From: Bradyrhizobium sp. CB1650
GTDB lineage: Bacteria > Pseudomonadota > Alphaproteobacteria > Rhizobiales > Xanthobacteraceae
Length of the DNA: 64,000 bases
Direction: 5' to 3'
Assembly (NCBI RefSeq): GCF_029761915.1
Contig: NZ_CP121695.1
Coordinates: 8,709,501-8,773,500, forward strand
Part shown: piece after piece, positions 1-8,545 of the stretch
Layout: every line of letters begins with the position of its first letter
How positions within the stretch are numbered: position 1 is the first letter of the stretch
Made by a program: the position numbers and the translations under genes
The notes under the pieces: model-generated
Databases searched by the model: none
What the model saw: the letters and a program-made list of their open reading frames with translations, nothing else
What the model was told of the DNA's origin: nothing

Positions 1-315
1 GCTGGCAAAAGCGTTCGTTGTCGTGACGCGAAGAGGCTCTTGGTCGCCATCGCGCTTGAGGGCGGCGATCGCCGCGGCAAACAAGTCCATCCCATCGTGA
101 ATCGCGGGGAAGAGCCGCGCTCCTGCATCGGTAAGCGAAAGAGGCCGCGGTCGGCGGCGGAACAGGGCGCGGCCACAATACTGCTCAAGCAGCCCGATCT
201 GGTGGCTGATCGCCGTTGGCGTCACGCCGAGTTCTGCCGCGGCCTTGTTGAAGCTCAGATGGCGGGCGGCAGCTTCAAAAGCGCGGAGCTCGATCAGGGG
301 CGGCAGCTTGTGCAT
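1..315 (-). CDS. LysR-family transcriptional regulator, partial (N-terminal 105 residues)
   Basis: The reading frame starts at an ATG (315) and runs off the left edge, so only the DNA-binding half is present. The first 60 residues form a typical LysR winged helix-turn-helix, with the segment NKAAAELGVTPTAISHQIG at about residues 23-41 and a GRALFRRRPRPLSLT wing after it. The spacing and wording resemble the GcvA/AmpR-like LysR branch. The effector-binding domain lies outside the window. It is divergent from the FAD oxidase at 420, and the 104 bp between them hold two inverted repeats, so this protein probably controls that oxidase. The inducer cannot be inferred. Confidence 0.85.
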   Translation of the reverse strand, partial: MHKLPPLIELRAFEAAARHLSFNKAAAELGVTPTAISHQIGLLEQYCGRALFRRRPRPLSLTDAGARLFPAIHDGMDLFAAAIAALKRDGDQEPLRVTTTNAFAS

Positions 316-327
316 GCGCGCAGTGTA

Positions 328-363
328 GATGAAATCAATTCATCTTCACCTGAAATCTTCAGG
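328..363. promoter_or_regulatory. Candidate LysR operator: two phased inverted repeats
   Basis: Two perfect inverted repeats lie in the divergent promoter region: GATGAA-N5-TTCATC at 328-344 and CCTGAA-N3-TTCAGG at 349-363. The heptamer TGAAATC begins both cores, at 330 and 351, exactly 21 bp apart, which is two helical turns. That is how LysR tetramers usually occupy recognition and activation sites. Assignment to the adjacent LysR gene is an inference from position. Confidence 0.5.
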
Positions 364-419
364 TTTGCGCCGGGACAGCCTCCCATCGAAGATATGCCGG
401 GTTTAACGGGGAGTACGTC

Positions 420-1796
420 ATGTCGCCCATCGCATCCGTCGCCAGCGCTGCCTCCGACCTTAGCGCCTCCTTCGGAGGACAACTCCTCAAGCCTTCGGAC
501 GAGGGCTACGAGGAGGCGAGAAAAGTCCACAACGGGCTCGTCGACAAGCGGCCAGCATTGATAGCCAGATGCCGTAGTACGGCCGACGTCGTGGACGCCC
601 TCGATCTTGCGACGAAGCTCGGCCTCGAGGTCGCGGTCCGTGGCGGCGGCCATAATGTGGCGGGACGCGCTACCATCGACGGCGGGATCATGATTGACCT
701 GTCACCAATGCGGGGCGTCCACGTCGATGCTGTCGGCAAGACTGTACGGGCGCAGGGCGGGGTTACCTGGGGCGAGGTCAATCGCGAGACTCAGCTTCAC
801 GGTCTTGCGGTCACCGGCGGCGTGGTCTCCACCACGGGGATTGCCGGACTAACTCTCGGCGGAGGACTGGGCTGGCTGATGGGCAAGTACGGCTTGGCAC
901 TGGATAATTTACGGGCGGTCGAACTCGTCACCGCCGACGGCAAGATCTTGCGGGCCAGCCAGCAAGAGGAGCCCGATCTGTTCTGGGCCGTGCGCGGTGG
1001 CGGCGGCAATTTCGGGATCGCCACCAGTCTCGAATACGACCTTCATCCAGTAGGGCCAATGATCACCGGCGGCCCGATCGTCTACCCCGTCGAACGTTCG
1101 CGTGAGGTGCTCGAATTCTTCCGGGCCAGCACGCGGTTGCTACCGGACGAGCACACCCTGTTCGCATCCCTGACCCATGCACCCGACGGCTCCGGCATGG
1201 ATGTTGCCGCTCTGGTCACCTGCCATTGCGGCCCGGTCGCCGAGGCGGAAACAGCGATGCGGCCGTTGAAGCAATTCGGCGCTCCAATCCTGGACGCAGT
1301 CGGGCCGATGCCCTACTGCCAACTCAACAGCATGCTCGACGCCAACTACCCCAAAGGCGCCCTCAACTATTGGAAGTCGAACTTCCTTACGGAATTGAGT
1401 GACGCCGCGATTGCGACCATGATCGAATGCTTCGCGCGGTGCCCGACCCCCATGGGGCAGTTGCTCCTCGAGCACATCCACGGCGCCGCGACCCGTGTCG
1501 CCACGGTTGATACGGCCTTTCCGCATCGGCAACAGGGCTACAATTTCCTGATACTCGCGCAATGGATGCAGCCGGCCGACACGAGCCGCTGCATTGCCTG
1601 GGCACGTGAGACCTATCAAAGGATGCAGCCATTCTTCGCCGCGGGCCGGTACGTCAACTATCTCGACGATGACGAGGCGGCGGATTCCATCGCCGCCGCA
1701 TATGGACCCAACTATCGACGTCTGCAGCGGATCAAGGCCAAGTACGACCCGAAGAACTTCTTCCGCATGAACCAGAACATCCGGCCGCTGGCCTGA
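420..1796 (+). CDS. FAD-binding oxidoreductase, PCMH/berberine-bridge (BBE) type
   Basis: This 458-residue protein has the two-part architecture of vanillyl-alcohol-oxidase-like flavoenzymes. The N-terminal FAD-binding PCMH domain (about 40-210) contains RGGGHN at 74-79, whose His78 matches the residue that covalently holds FAD in this family. The GGG-rich loop (TLGGGLGW at about 145-152) follows. The C-terminal BBE signature YGPNYRRL...KYDPKNFFRMNQNI is intact. The cysteine that gives a second covalent FAD link in berberine-bridge enzymes is not seen at the expected place, so monocovalent attachment is more likely. No signal peptide is obvious. The substrate is unknown; relatives oxidise sugars, alcohols or alkaloids. 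It is probably regulated by the divergent LysR. Confidence 0.88.
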   Translation: MSPIASVASAASDLSASFGGQLLKPSDEGYEEARKVHNGLVDKRPALIARCRSTADVVDALDLATKLGLEVAVRGGGHNVAGRATIDGGIMIDLSPMRGVHVDAVGKTVRAQGGVTWGEVNRETQLHGLAVTGGVVSTTGIAGLTLGGGLGWLMGKYGLALDNLRAVELVTADGKILRASQQEEPDLFWAVRGGGGNFGIATSLEYDLHPVGPMITGGPIVYPVERSREVLEFFRASTRLLPDEHTLFASLTHAPDGSGMDVAALVTCHCGPVAEAETAMRPLKQFGAPILDAVGPMPYCQLNSMLDANYPKGALNYWKSNFLTELSDAAIATMIECFARCPTPMGQLLLEHIHGAATRVATVDTAFPHRQQGYNFLILAQWMQPADTSRCIAWARETYQRMQPFFAAGRYVNYLDDDEAADSIAAAYGPNYRRLQRIKAKYDPKNFFRMNQNIRPLA

Positions 1797-1908
1797 TCGT
1801 CGAGCGGGGGCATTTCATCTTGGTCATGCCGATTCAGATCTGAGCGGATGACCCAAACACTGCCACCCGTATCGATTGGCCCGGCGTGCAGATTTGGAGG
1901 AGTTGAAA

Positions 1909-2808
1909 TTGCCTGTCGTATGCCGACCCGCTCGCATGGAGGACCTGGAGCGAGCCGACCAAATCGTCGTCGCGAGCATCAATGAGCTCACCGCGCGACG
2001 GGGCTTCGGACCGATGGCATCTTCGCATCCCCCCAATTTCCAGGCGTTCTCGTTGAGGGACGATGCTGAAGGCCTGTGGCTCGCTGAGGATGACGGAGAA
2101 ATCATCGGTTTCGCGTGGAGTTGGGTTTGCGGTGAACTCTGGTTCCTGGCGCAGCTTTTCGTGTCGCCCGATCGCCAGGGCGATGGCATCGGCAATCAGC
2201 TTTTACGCAAGGCATTCGCTCACGCACAAATGCGCGGAGCATCCATCAAAGCGTTGATCACGTTTGCATTCAACAACGTGTCTCAGGGCCTCTACATCAG
2301 CCATGGATTATTCCCGCGCCATCCGATCTACATGGTCAGCGTACCTCGCGACCGCCTGGCGTTGCGGCTGGCCGAGCCGCGGCTCCGTCTCGAACCTCTC
2401 ACGGCCAAGACAGCCAGGTTCGACGAACTGGCACGCATCGATGTCAGCGCCCTCAGCGTGCCCAGAGAAAAGCATCATCGATATCTGCTGGGCGACAGCG
2501 CGACGGGCGGGTTCACCATCCACGCCGGCAGCGCGTGCGTCGGATATGTCTATATTTCCGATGGACACATTGGCCCGCTTGCGGTCCGCCGTCCCGACGC
2601 AATGGGCTGCGCATTTGCTACGGCGCTATCATTCGCGGCGCGCACCAACTCTCAAACGATTTCGGCCTTCCTGCCGGGCGCGAGCGAGTCAGTCCTCAAG
2701 GCAGCGACAGACCACGGGATGCGCATAACGTTCCCGATGTTACTGATGTCGAGCCGACAATTCGGAAATTGGGACAGCTATCTTCCGCGTAATCCGGGGT
2801 TCATGTAG
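1909..2808 (+). CDS. GNAT family N-acetyltransferase
   Basis: The protein (299 residues from the preferred start) carries a GNAT acyl-CoA-binding segment, QLFVSPDRQGDGIGNQLL, with the Q/RxxGxG/A-like loop near residue 85. The second half lacks an obvious second acetyl-CoA motif and may be a degenerate GNAT-like or substrate-binding domain. A TTG at 1909 is preferred because GGAGGAG at 1896-1902 sits six bases upstream; the frame is also open back to a TTG at 1876. The gene follows the FAD oxidase on the same strand after about 110 bp. The acetylated substrate cannot be told from sequence. Confidence 0.8.
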   Translation: MPVVCRPARMEDLERADQIVVASINELTARRGFGPMASSHPPNFQAFSLRDDAEGLWLAEDDGEIIGFAWSWVCGELWFLAQLFVSPDRQGDGIGNQLLRKAFAHAQMRGASIKALITFAFNNVSQGLYISHGLFPRHPIYMVSVPRDRLALRLAEPRLRLEPLTAKTARFDELARIDVSALSVPREKHHRYLLGDSATGGFTIHAGSACVGYVYISDGHIGPLAVRRPDAMGCAFATALSFAARTNSQTISAFLPGASESVLKAATDHGMRITFPMLLMSSRQFGNWDSYLPRNPGFM

Positions 2809-2897
2809 TCCGGCGCGCTTGAAGAAGGCGGCATTTTTGGGCGGGTGCGGGTTAACACCTCCCGGTGTTGTGTCTCCGACCTCTGGTTCACTCGATG

Positions 2898-3004
2898 TCA
2901 TTTCCGGGGCGCGACGAAGTCACGAGCCCGGAATCCATTCATCCACGTACTCTGCGGCCCGATGGATTCCGGGCTCCCTCGCTCCGCTCGGGCCCCGGAA
3001 TGAC
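2898..3004. repeat. Intergenic palindromic repeat, family A (copy 1)
   Basis: A roughly 107-bp element framed by TCATTTCCGGGG and CCCCGGAATGA, with inner arms CCCGGAATCCAT and ATGGATTCCGGG. The same frame recurs at 46017-46115 and 61020-61182. It lies between the ends of the convergent GNAT and SDR genes. Confidence 0.8.
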
Positions 3005-3029
3005 GGAACGGGCCGTCGGGGTCAAAACA

Positions 3030-3893
3030 CTAGCTCGCCCAGTTCTCGCGAAATTCGGGAAACAGCGTCAGGCCTCCGCAGGCATAGATGGTCTGGCCGG
3101 TGATGTAGCTCGCCTCGTCCGAGGCGAGGAAGGCGAAAACGGCGGCGATCTCTTCCGGCGTCCCCACACGCCCGAGCGGGATGTGGCTGGCGACGACGCC
3201 GCGCTTTTCCGGATCGCCGGTCCAGGCCGCGTTGATCGGCGTGTCGATCGCGCCGGGCCCGACCGCGTTGACGCGGATGCCCTGGCCGGCGAATTCCAGC
3301 GCCAGGGTGCGCGTCAGATTGGCCATGCCGCCCTTGCTGATGGAATAGGCGAGATAGCCGGGTTTTGGAATGATCTGGTGGACGCTCGAGCAGTTGATGA
3401 TGGTGCCGCCTCCGCCGCGCGCGACGAAATGCGCGAGCGCCTTCTGCGCGCAGAGCACGGCGCCGTTCAGGTTGACGTCGATGATACGGCGATAGGTTTC
3501 GACGTCGAGCGAGTCGCTCGGCGATTCCCTCTGAAAGCCGGCATTGTTGACCAGACAGTCGAGGCGCTTCCACCGCGCCAAAATCGTTTCGAACATCGCG
3601 GCGATGTCCTGCTCATTGCTGACATCGGCTTTGACGATCAAGTGATCGAGCCTGCCATGGCCGCGGTCGCTCGAGGCGGTCCGCGCGAGTGCCAGCGTCT
3701 CCTCGGCGCTCCCGGGATGATCGAAATAGTTGATGGCGACGGTCGCGCCTTCCTGGGCAAGCCGGACGGCGACCGCGCGGCCGATGCCCTGGGAGGCGCC
3801 GGTGACCAGCGCATATTGGCCGACGAGGCGCGAGGGAAGTTGGGATGATCGATCGGAATGTGGCATGAGTTTTTCTCCGGGATGCTTCATCAT
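3030..3893 (-). CDS. Short-chain dehydrogenase/reductase (SDR), classical type
   Basis: The 287-residue protein has all classical SDR landmarks: the dinucleotide-binding TGASQGIG (31-38), NNAG (116-119), a catalytic serine in the CSS segment (about 169), the YxxxK pair Y183/K187, and the PG motif after it (VGPGAIDTP). Classical SDRs use NAD(P)(H) to oxidise or reduce alcohols and ketones, and this form resembles glucose-1-dehydrogenase or 3-oxoacyl reductase relatives. An internal ATG at 3866 is an alternative start that removes nine residues. It lies 48 bp downstream of the NCS2 permease on the same strand, so the two are probably co-transcribed. The substrate is not identifiable. Confidence 0.9.
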   Translation of the reverse strand: MMKHPGEKLMPHSDRSSQLPSRLVGQYALVTGASQGIGRAVAVRLAQEGATVAINYFDHPGSAEETLALARTASSDRGHGRLDHLIVKADVSNEQDIAAMFETILARWKRLDCLVNNAGFQRESPSDSLDVETYRRIIDVNLNGAVLCAQKALAHFVARGGGGTIINCSSVHQIIPKPGYLAYSISKGGMANLTRTLALEFAGQGIRVNAVGPGAIDTPINAAWTGDPEKRGVVASHIPLGRVGTPEEIAAVFAFLASDEASYITGQTIYACGGLTLFPEFRENWAS

Positions 3894-3941
3894 CGACGGA
3901 ACGGGAATTTTGTTCCATCTCCTCTGCGCATCGCTGGGAAT

Positions 3942-5258
3942 TCATCCCGCGCGACGCGCGAGCGGCCCGGTCAGGATCTGATAGAGGATGATGGCGCCGA
4001 AGGTCGCCGTGCCGATGCCGCCCATCGTGAATGCACCGAATTTGAGCGTGAGATCGCCGGCGCCGGCCGTCAGCGCCGCGGCGACGGTGATCAGGTTGGC
4101 TGGATTTGCGAAGTCGACCTTGTTCTCGACCCAGATCCGGCCCGCCATCGCCGCGATCAATCCGAATAGCACGATCGAGAGGCCGCCGATCACGGGTCCC
4201 GGAATCGAGAGGATCAGCGCGCCGAATTTGGGCGAGAAGCCGAGCAGGATTGACACCGTGGCCGCAAAGGCAAACAGCAGCGTCGAATAGACTTTCGTTG
4301 CCGCCATGACGCCGATGTTCTCGGCGTAGGTGGTGACGCCGGTGCCGCCGCCGCAGGCCGCCACGATGGTCGCCAGGCTGTCGCCGAGGAGCGCGCGGCC
4401 GAGGAAGTCGTCGAGGTTCCGGCCCGTCATCGCGCCGACGGCCTTGATGTGACCGAGGTTCTCGGCGACGAGAATGATCGCGACCGGTGCGATCAGGAAG
4501 ATCGCATCGGCATGGAAGCTCGGCGCAGTGAAATTCGGCACGCCGAGCCACGGCGCGGCCGAGAGTTGCGCGAAGTCGATCGGCTTGCCGAAGCCGAGGC
4601 CGTTCGCGAACAGCAAGTACAAGAGATATCCGCCGATTGCGCCGAGGATGATCGGCAGGCGGCGCCACAGGCCCGGAGCGGCAACGGCAACCACGCCGAT
4701 CATCAGCACGGTCGCGAGCCCGATCCAGGTATCGAACGTGCTGGCGCTCACCGCTTTGACCGCCACGGGCGCGAGGTTGAGGCCGATCGCAGCGACCACG
4801 GCGCCGGTGACGGCCGGCGGCAGCAGCCGCTCGACCCAGCCAACCCCAGACCACATCACGATCAGCGCGATCAGGCCGTACAGCACCCCGGCTCCGACGA
4901 TGCCGCCAAGCGCAACGGACAGGTTCGGGTTCGGCCCATGCCCCGCATAGCCGGTGGCAGCGATGACGACGGCGATGAACGCGAAGCTCGAGCCGAGATA
5001 GCTCGGCACACGCCCTGCGACGATGACGAAGAAGATCAGCGTGCCGATGCCGGAGAACAGGACCGCAACATTGGGATCGAACCCCATCAGAAGCGGCGCG
5101 ATGATCGTTGAACCCGACATTGCGACGCAATGCTGGAGACCGGAGACGATCGTCTGGCCCCATGGCAGACGTTCCTCGGGCATGATCACGCCGGAGGTCT
5201 TCATTTTCCAACGTGGAAAATAGCCTTGCGCTTGCTCTTCGGATCCCGTTGTCGACAT
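3942..5258 (-). CDS. NCS2-family uracil/xanthine-type permease
   Basis: This is a 438-residue, strongly hydrophobic inner-membrane protein with the NCS2 (nucleobase:cation symporter-2) layout of about 14 segments. The family landmarks are present: QHCVAMSGSTIIAPLL near residue 43, the central AENLGHIKAVG segment with its conserved Glu, and the following GGGTGVTTYAENIG loop that contacts substrate. The wording is closest to the UraA/PyrP side rather than the xanthine side, but the exact base cannot be assigned. It is the first gene of a probable two-gene leftward unit with the SDR and is divergent from dctA. Confidence 0.88.
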   Translation of the reverse strand: MSTTGSEEQAQGYFPRWKMKTSGVIMPEERLPWGQTIVSGLQHCVAMSGSTIIAPLLMGFDPNVAVLFSGIGTLIFFVIVAGRVPSYLGSSFAFIAVVIAATGYAGHGPNPNLSVALGGIVGAGVLYGLIALIVMWSGVGWVERLLPPAVTGAVVAAIGLNLAPVAVKAVSASTFDTWIGLATVLMIGVVAVAAPGLWRRLPIILGAIGGYLLYLLFANGLGFGKPIDFAQLSAAPWLGVPNFTAPSFHADAIFLIAPVAIILVAENLGHIKAVGAMTGRNLDDFLGRALLGDSLATIVAACGGGTGVTTYAENIGVMAATKVYSTLLFAFAATVSILLGFSPKFGALILSIPGPVIGGLSIVLFGLIAAMAGRIWVENKVDFANPANLITVAAALTAGAGDLTLKFGAFTMGGIGTATFGAIILYQILTGPLARRAG

Positions 5259-5339
5259 GTTCCCCCCAAAATGCGGTGCAGCGATCAGTCTTCTTGCGGA
5301 CCGACAAAAATGTGATTGTCGCTTCCGCGGCGGTCATCA

Positions 5340-5355
5340 CATGATGTCGATCATG
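5340..5355. promoter_or_regulatory. Inverted repeat in the NCS2 permease/dctA divergent region
   Basis: Perfect arms CATGAT and ATCATG flank a 4-nt GTCG spacer, 30 bp upstream of the dctA start, in a 126-bp divergent promoter region. It is a candidate operator. No -24/-12 sigma-54 promoter, the usual rhizobial dctA control, was seen. Confidence 0.3.
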
Positions 5356-5384
5356 CACGATCGATGCGTTCCGGGGCACACATT

Positions 5385-6713
5385 ATGGCACAAGTCGCGA
5401 TCCAGCCAGCCGTCCGTCGTCGTCACCAGCCCTGGTACCGCATCCTCTACGTCCAGGTCCTGATCGCAATCGTGCTCGGGGTGCTGATCGGCTATTTCTA
5501 TCCCGACCTCGGCAAGGCGCTGAAGCCGCTCGGCGACGGCTTCATCGCGCTGATCAAGATGATGATCGCACCCGTGATCTTCTGCACCGTGGTGCACGGC
5601 ATCTCCTCGATGGGCGACCTCAAGCGCGTCGGCCGGGTCGGGCTGAAGGCGCTGATCTATTTCGAGACCGTCTCCACCGTCGCGCTGGCGGTCGGCCTGC
5701 TCGTCGGCGAGGTGCTCCAGCCCGGACACGGCTTCAACATCGACCCGGCGACGATCGATCCGAAGTCGGTGGCGACCTACGTCACCAAGGCCAAGGAAGA
5801 GGGCATCGTCGCCCATCTGATGGCGATCATCCCCGACAGCTATTTCGGTGCGGTGGCGCGTGGCGATCTGTTGCAGGTGCTGCTGATCTCGATCCTGTCG
5901 GGCTTCGCCATCGCCTTCCTCGGCAAGGCAGGCGAGCCGATCGCGGAGGCGGTCGACAAGGCCGCAAAGATGTTCTTCGGCATCATCCGGATCATCGTGC
6001 GCGTGGCGCCGATCGGCGCCTTCGGTGCGATGGCGTTCACCGTCGGCGCCTACGGCCTCGGCTCGCTGCTCAACCTCGCCGCCCTGATCGGCACGTTTTA
6101 TCTCACCAGCATCCTGTTCGTGCTGATCGTGCTCGGCGCGATCGCGAGGCTCTCCGGCTTTTCGATCCTGCGCTTCATCGCCTACATCAAGGACGAGCTC
6201 CTGATCGTGCTCGGCACCTCGTCGTCGGAGACGGTGCTGCCGCAGATGATCCAGAAGATGGAGCATCTCGGCGCCTCGCGCTCGGTGGTCGGCCTCGTCA
6301 TTCCGACCGGCTACAGCTTCAATCTCGACGGCACCAACATCTACATGACGCTGGCGACGCTGTTTCTGGCGCAGGCGACCAACACCCATCTGACCATCTG
6401 GCAGGAGCTCGGCATTCTCGGCATCGCCATGATCACCTCGAAGGGCGCCTCGGGCGTGACCGGCGCCGGCTTCATCACGCTCGCCGCCACGCTCTCGATC
6501 GTGCCCGACATTCCGATCCAGTCGATCGCGATCCTGGTCGGCATCGACAAGTTCATGAGCGAGTGCCGCGCGCTGACCAACCTGATCGGCAACGGCGTCG
6601 CCTGCGTCGTCATCAGCCTCTCCGAAGGCGAGCTCGACCGCAACGCGTTGCACGAGACCATGGCCCATCCGCTGGAGATCGGCGAAGCGCTGGAGCCCGG
6701 CGGCGGCACATGA
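5385..6713 (+). CDS. dctA: C4-dicarboxylate transporter DctA
   Basis: The 442-residue protein belongs to the DAACS (SLC1-like) family that imports succinate, fumarate and malate with protons or sodium. Recognisable pieces are the N-terminal [20 protein letters not shown] helix, the serine-rich re-entrant loop [13 protein letters not shown], and the [14 protein letters not shown] motif that binds substrate and cation. The length matches the family. ATG at 5385 is chosen because the longer frame (to 5316) adds 23 non-conserved polar residues. In rhizobia this carrier feeds bacteroids. A rho-independent terminator follows at 6836-6869. Confidence 0.95.
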   Translation: MAQVAIQPAVRRRHQPWYRILYVQVLIAIVLGVLIGYFYPDLGKALKPLGDGFIALIKMMIAPVIFCTVVHGISSMGDLKRVGRVGLKALIYFETVSTVALAVGLLVGEVLQPGHGFNIDPATIDPKSVATYVTKAKEEGIVAHLMAIIPDSYFGAVARGDLLQVLLISILSGFAIAFLGKAGEPIAEAVDKAAKMFFGIIRIIVRVAPIGAFGAMAFTVGAYGLGSLLNLAALIGTFYLTSILFVLIVLGAIARLSGFSILRFIAYIKDELLIVLGTSSSETVLPQMIQKMEHLGASRSVVGLVIPTGYSFNLDGTNIYMTLATLFLAQATNTHLTIWQELGILGIAMITSKGASGVTGAGFITLAATLSIVPDIPIQSIAILVGIDKFMSECRALTNLIGNGVACVVISLSEGELDRNALHETMAHPLEIGEALEPGGGT

Positions 6714-6790
6714 GATGCAAGCCGCGCGACGCAACTCGACGGAGTTCCACCGCGGTAGTTTCCCGGAGTAGAAAATTGGTGAGATGCAAG

Positions 6791-6810
6791 TCACAACAGA
6801 CGCGTTGTGA
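6791..6810. promoter_or_regulatory. Inverted repeat in the dctA 3' region
   Basis: TCACAAC-N6-GTTGTGA is a perfect 7-bp inverted repeat, framed by outer GGTGA (6778-6782) and TCACC (6811-6815). It lies between the dctA stop and its terminator, so it would be transcribed as a hairpin in the mRNA 3' end. Confidence 0.35.
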
Positions 6811-6835
6811 TCACCTGTTGATACTAAGTTTTTCC

Positions 6836-6869
6836 GCCCGACGCGCTGGGGGCAGGGCGTCGGGCTTTT
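6836..6869 (+). terminator. Rho-independent terminator of dctA
   Basis: A perfect 9-bp stem, GCCCGACGC (6836-6844) with GCGTCGGGC (6857-6865), closes a 12-nt loop and is followed by TTTT. It stands 123 bp after the dctA stop codon. Confidence 0.75.
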
Positions 6870-6953
6870 GAGGATCTTCGCAAGAGGTGATCCGCGCCGC
6901 TTGGCGCACCACGAACTTGCTGTCACCACATCCATGGTGTCCGGCAGGCGCGA

Positions 6954-7063
6954 TCAGTTACTCCCGCCATCGGCGCGCAGCACCTGGCCGATGATCCAGC
7001 CGCCGTCGGGGCCCTGCAAGGAACGCAACCGCAGCCGCGACATCCGCGGGCGGGCCGAGCCGT
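6954..7063 (-). pseudogene. Remnant of a short-chain dehydrogenase C-terminus, frameshifted
   Basis: Read leftward, this stretch encodes the last ~35 residues of an SDR: one frame gives RLGPPADVAAAVAFLAGP and the next gives DGGWIIGQVLRADGG, then SN and a stop at 6954-6956. The two frames join at a run of four C bases, so one extra base separates them. The rest of the dehydrogenase is absent; the sequence directly upstream is the end of ridA. It is therefore a decayed fragment, possibly left by a deletion that brought ridA next to it. Confidence 0.7.
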
Positions 7064-7411
7064 TCAGCCCTTCAGCGCGGTCACCACGACCTCGATCAGA
7101 GCACCGCCTCCGAGATCGGCGACGCCGACGGTGGCCCGGGTCGGCAGGTTGTCGCCGAAGAACTCGGTCCAGGCCGCATCCATCTCCTTCTTCTTGGAGA
7201 GATCGGTGACAAAGATAGAGGCACTGACGACGCGCGAGGCATCGGTGCCGGCTTGCTTCAGATAGCCGGCGATCTTGCCGAGGATGTTACGGGTCTGCTC
7301 GCCCATCGAGACAGAGGTGTCGTCGGCGATCGTGCCGCCGACAAAGACGAAGCCGCCTGCTTCGACCGCGCGGTGCATGATGGGCGTGCGGATGCTGCGG
7401 GTGATGCTCAT
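7064..7411 (-). CDS. RidA family protein (imine/enamine deaminase type)
   Basis: The 115-residue protein matches the Rid/YjgF/YER057c fold in length and pattern: HRAVEAGGFVFVGGTIADD near the start, the QTRNILGKI segment, and the C-terminal PTRATVGVADL strand whose arginine is the substrate-carboxylate ligand of active RidA proteins. RidA members hydrolyse reactive imines released by PLP enzymes or amino-acid oxidases. It is the last gene of a leftward operon, 12 bp after a DAO-family flavoprotein. That fits a job of clearing the imine made by the flavoenzymes upstream; this link is inference. Confidence 0.9.
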   Translation of the reverse strand: MSITRSIRTPIMHRAVEAGGFVFVGGTIADDTSVSMGEQTRNILGKIAGYLKQAGTDASRVVSASIFVTDLSKKKEMDAAWTEFFGDNLPTRATVGVADLGGGALIEVVVTALKG

Positions 7412-7423
7412 GATGTCCTCTCG

Positions 7424-8545
7424 TTAGAGCGTGGAAGGATGGAAGCGGTCGATGCCGAGATCGCTGACGCGGGTCTGGGTGCCGCCGTTCGCGATCAGCT
7501 CCGCCATGACGGCGCCGGCGCCCGGGCCGAGCTGGAAGCCGTGCAGCGAGAAGCCGAACTGGTGATAGAGGCCCTTGTGCCGCGCGCTCGGCCCGAACAC
7601 CGGCAGATCGTCCTTTGTCTTCGCCTCGATGCCGGCCCAGGCGCGCATGATGGTCGCGCCCCGCATCACCGGAAACAGCTCGAATACGGTACGGGCGCTA
7701 ACGGCAAGGCTCTTCCAGTCCAGCACGGTCTCGTTGCGGTCCTGATAGGGCGTTGCCAGATGGCCGCCGCCGATCAGAACGGTGCCGTTCTTGAACTGCT
7801 TGAAGGACAGTTTGCGGCCGCGCAGGATCACGACGGGATCGATGAAATGCGGCACGCGTGAGGTGATCATCAGCATCGGCGCCACGGTCTCGACCGGAAC
7901 GGGCTCGCCGAGCGCCGCCGCGATCTTCCCGGCCCAGGCACCGGCGGCGTTGACGAGCACCGGCGCGGCATAGGTCTCGGCGCCGACATCGACATGCCAG
8001 AGGCCGTCGCTCTGCCGGATGTTGGTGGCGGCGACGCCCTCGCGCACGGTGGCGCCAAGCTGCTCCGCCTTGCGCCGGAACGCCGTCGTCGTCTGCGCCG
8101 GATTGGCCGCGCCGTCGCGGCGCGAGACCACGCCGCCGGGGCATGTGTCCGCCACGGCGGGCACCAGCCGCCGCAGTTCGGCGCCGTCGATCAGCTCTTC
8201 ATGGGTGAAGCCGAGTGCGTTCAATTCGGCAACGCGCGCACGGCATGTCGCAAGTTCGTCCTCGTCCTCCGCGACCAGGACCTGACCATGGCTTTCGAAA
8301 CTGCAATCGTCATCGACGAGCTCGGTGATCTTCTCCCAGATTCCCATCGAGCGGATCGAGAGCGGGATCTCCGGAACGTGCCGCGCGAGCTGGCGCACGC
8401 CGCCGGCGTTGACGCCCGAGGCGTGCCGGCCGGCATAGTCCTTCTCGATCAGCACCGGCTTCATGCCGGCGAGGCACAGATGCAGCGCGGTCGAGCATCC
8501 GTGGATGCCGCCGCCGATGACGATCGCATCCACGTTTGTCATCAT
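7424..8545 (-). CDS. FAD-dependent oxidoreductase, DAO family (second beta-type subunit)
   Basis: This 373-residue flavoprotein begins with an FAD-binding dinucleotide fold, IGGGIHGCSTALHL (10-23), followed by a DAO-type GGVRQLARH segment, and ends with a GFSLHGFQLGPG segment typical of glycine/sarcosine/D-amino-acid oxidase relatives. Start ATG (8545) overlaps the upstream stop as ATGA, so translation is coupled to the BFD-domain subunit. The open frame further upstream is only overlap with that gene. It probably oxidises a secondary amine or D-amino acid at the C-N bond. It is a paralogue, not a close copy, of the DAO protein at 10281-11417. Confidence 0.88.
   Translation of the reverse strand: MMTNVDAIVIGGGIHGCSTALHLCLAGMKPVLIEKDYAGRHASGVNAGGVRQLARHVPEIPLSIRSMGIWEKITELVDDDCSFESHGQVLVAEDEDELATCRARVAELNALGFTHEELIDGAELRRLVPAVADTCPGGVVSRRDGAANPAQTTTAFRRKAEQLGATVREGVAATNIRQSDGLWHVDVGAETYAAPVLVNAAGAWAGKIAAALGEPVPVETVAPMLMITSRVPHFIDPVVILRGRKLSFKQFKNGTVLIGGGHLATPYQDRNETVLDWKSLAVSARTVFELFPVMRGATIMRAWAGIEAKTKDDLPVFGPSARHKGLYHQFGFSLHGFQLGPGAGAVMAELIANGGTQTRVSDLGIDRFHPSTL

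Noticed and set aside
3613..5379. A 588-codon minus-strand frame over the NCS2 permease and SDR
   Set aside because: Arg/Asp/His-rich composition without homology; it is a shifted-frame shadow of two well-supported genes.
5259..5384. Sigma-54 promoter for dctA
   Set aside because: The only TGGCAC hexamer overlaps the start codon itself (ATGGCAC) and has no correctly spaced -12 element.
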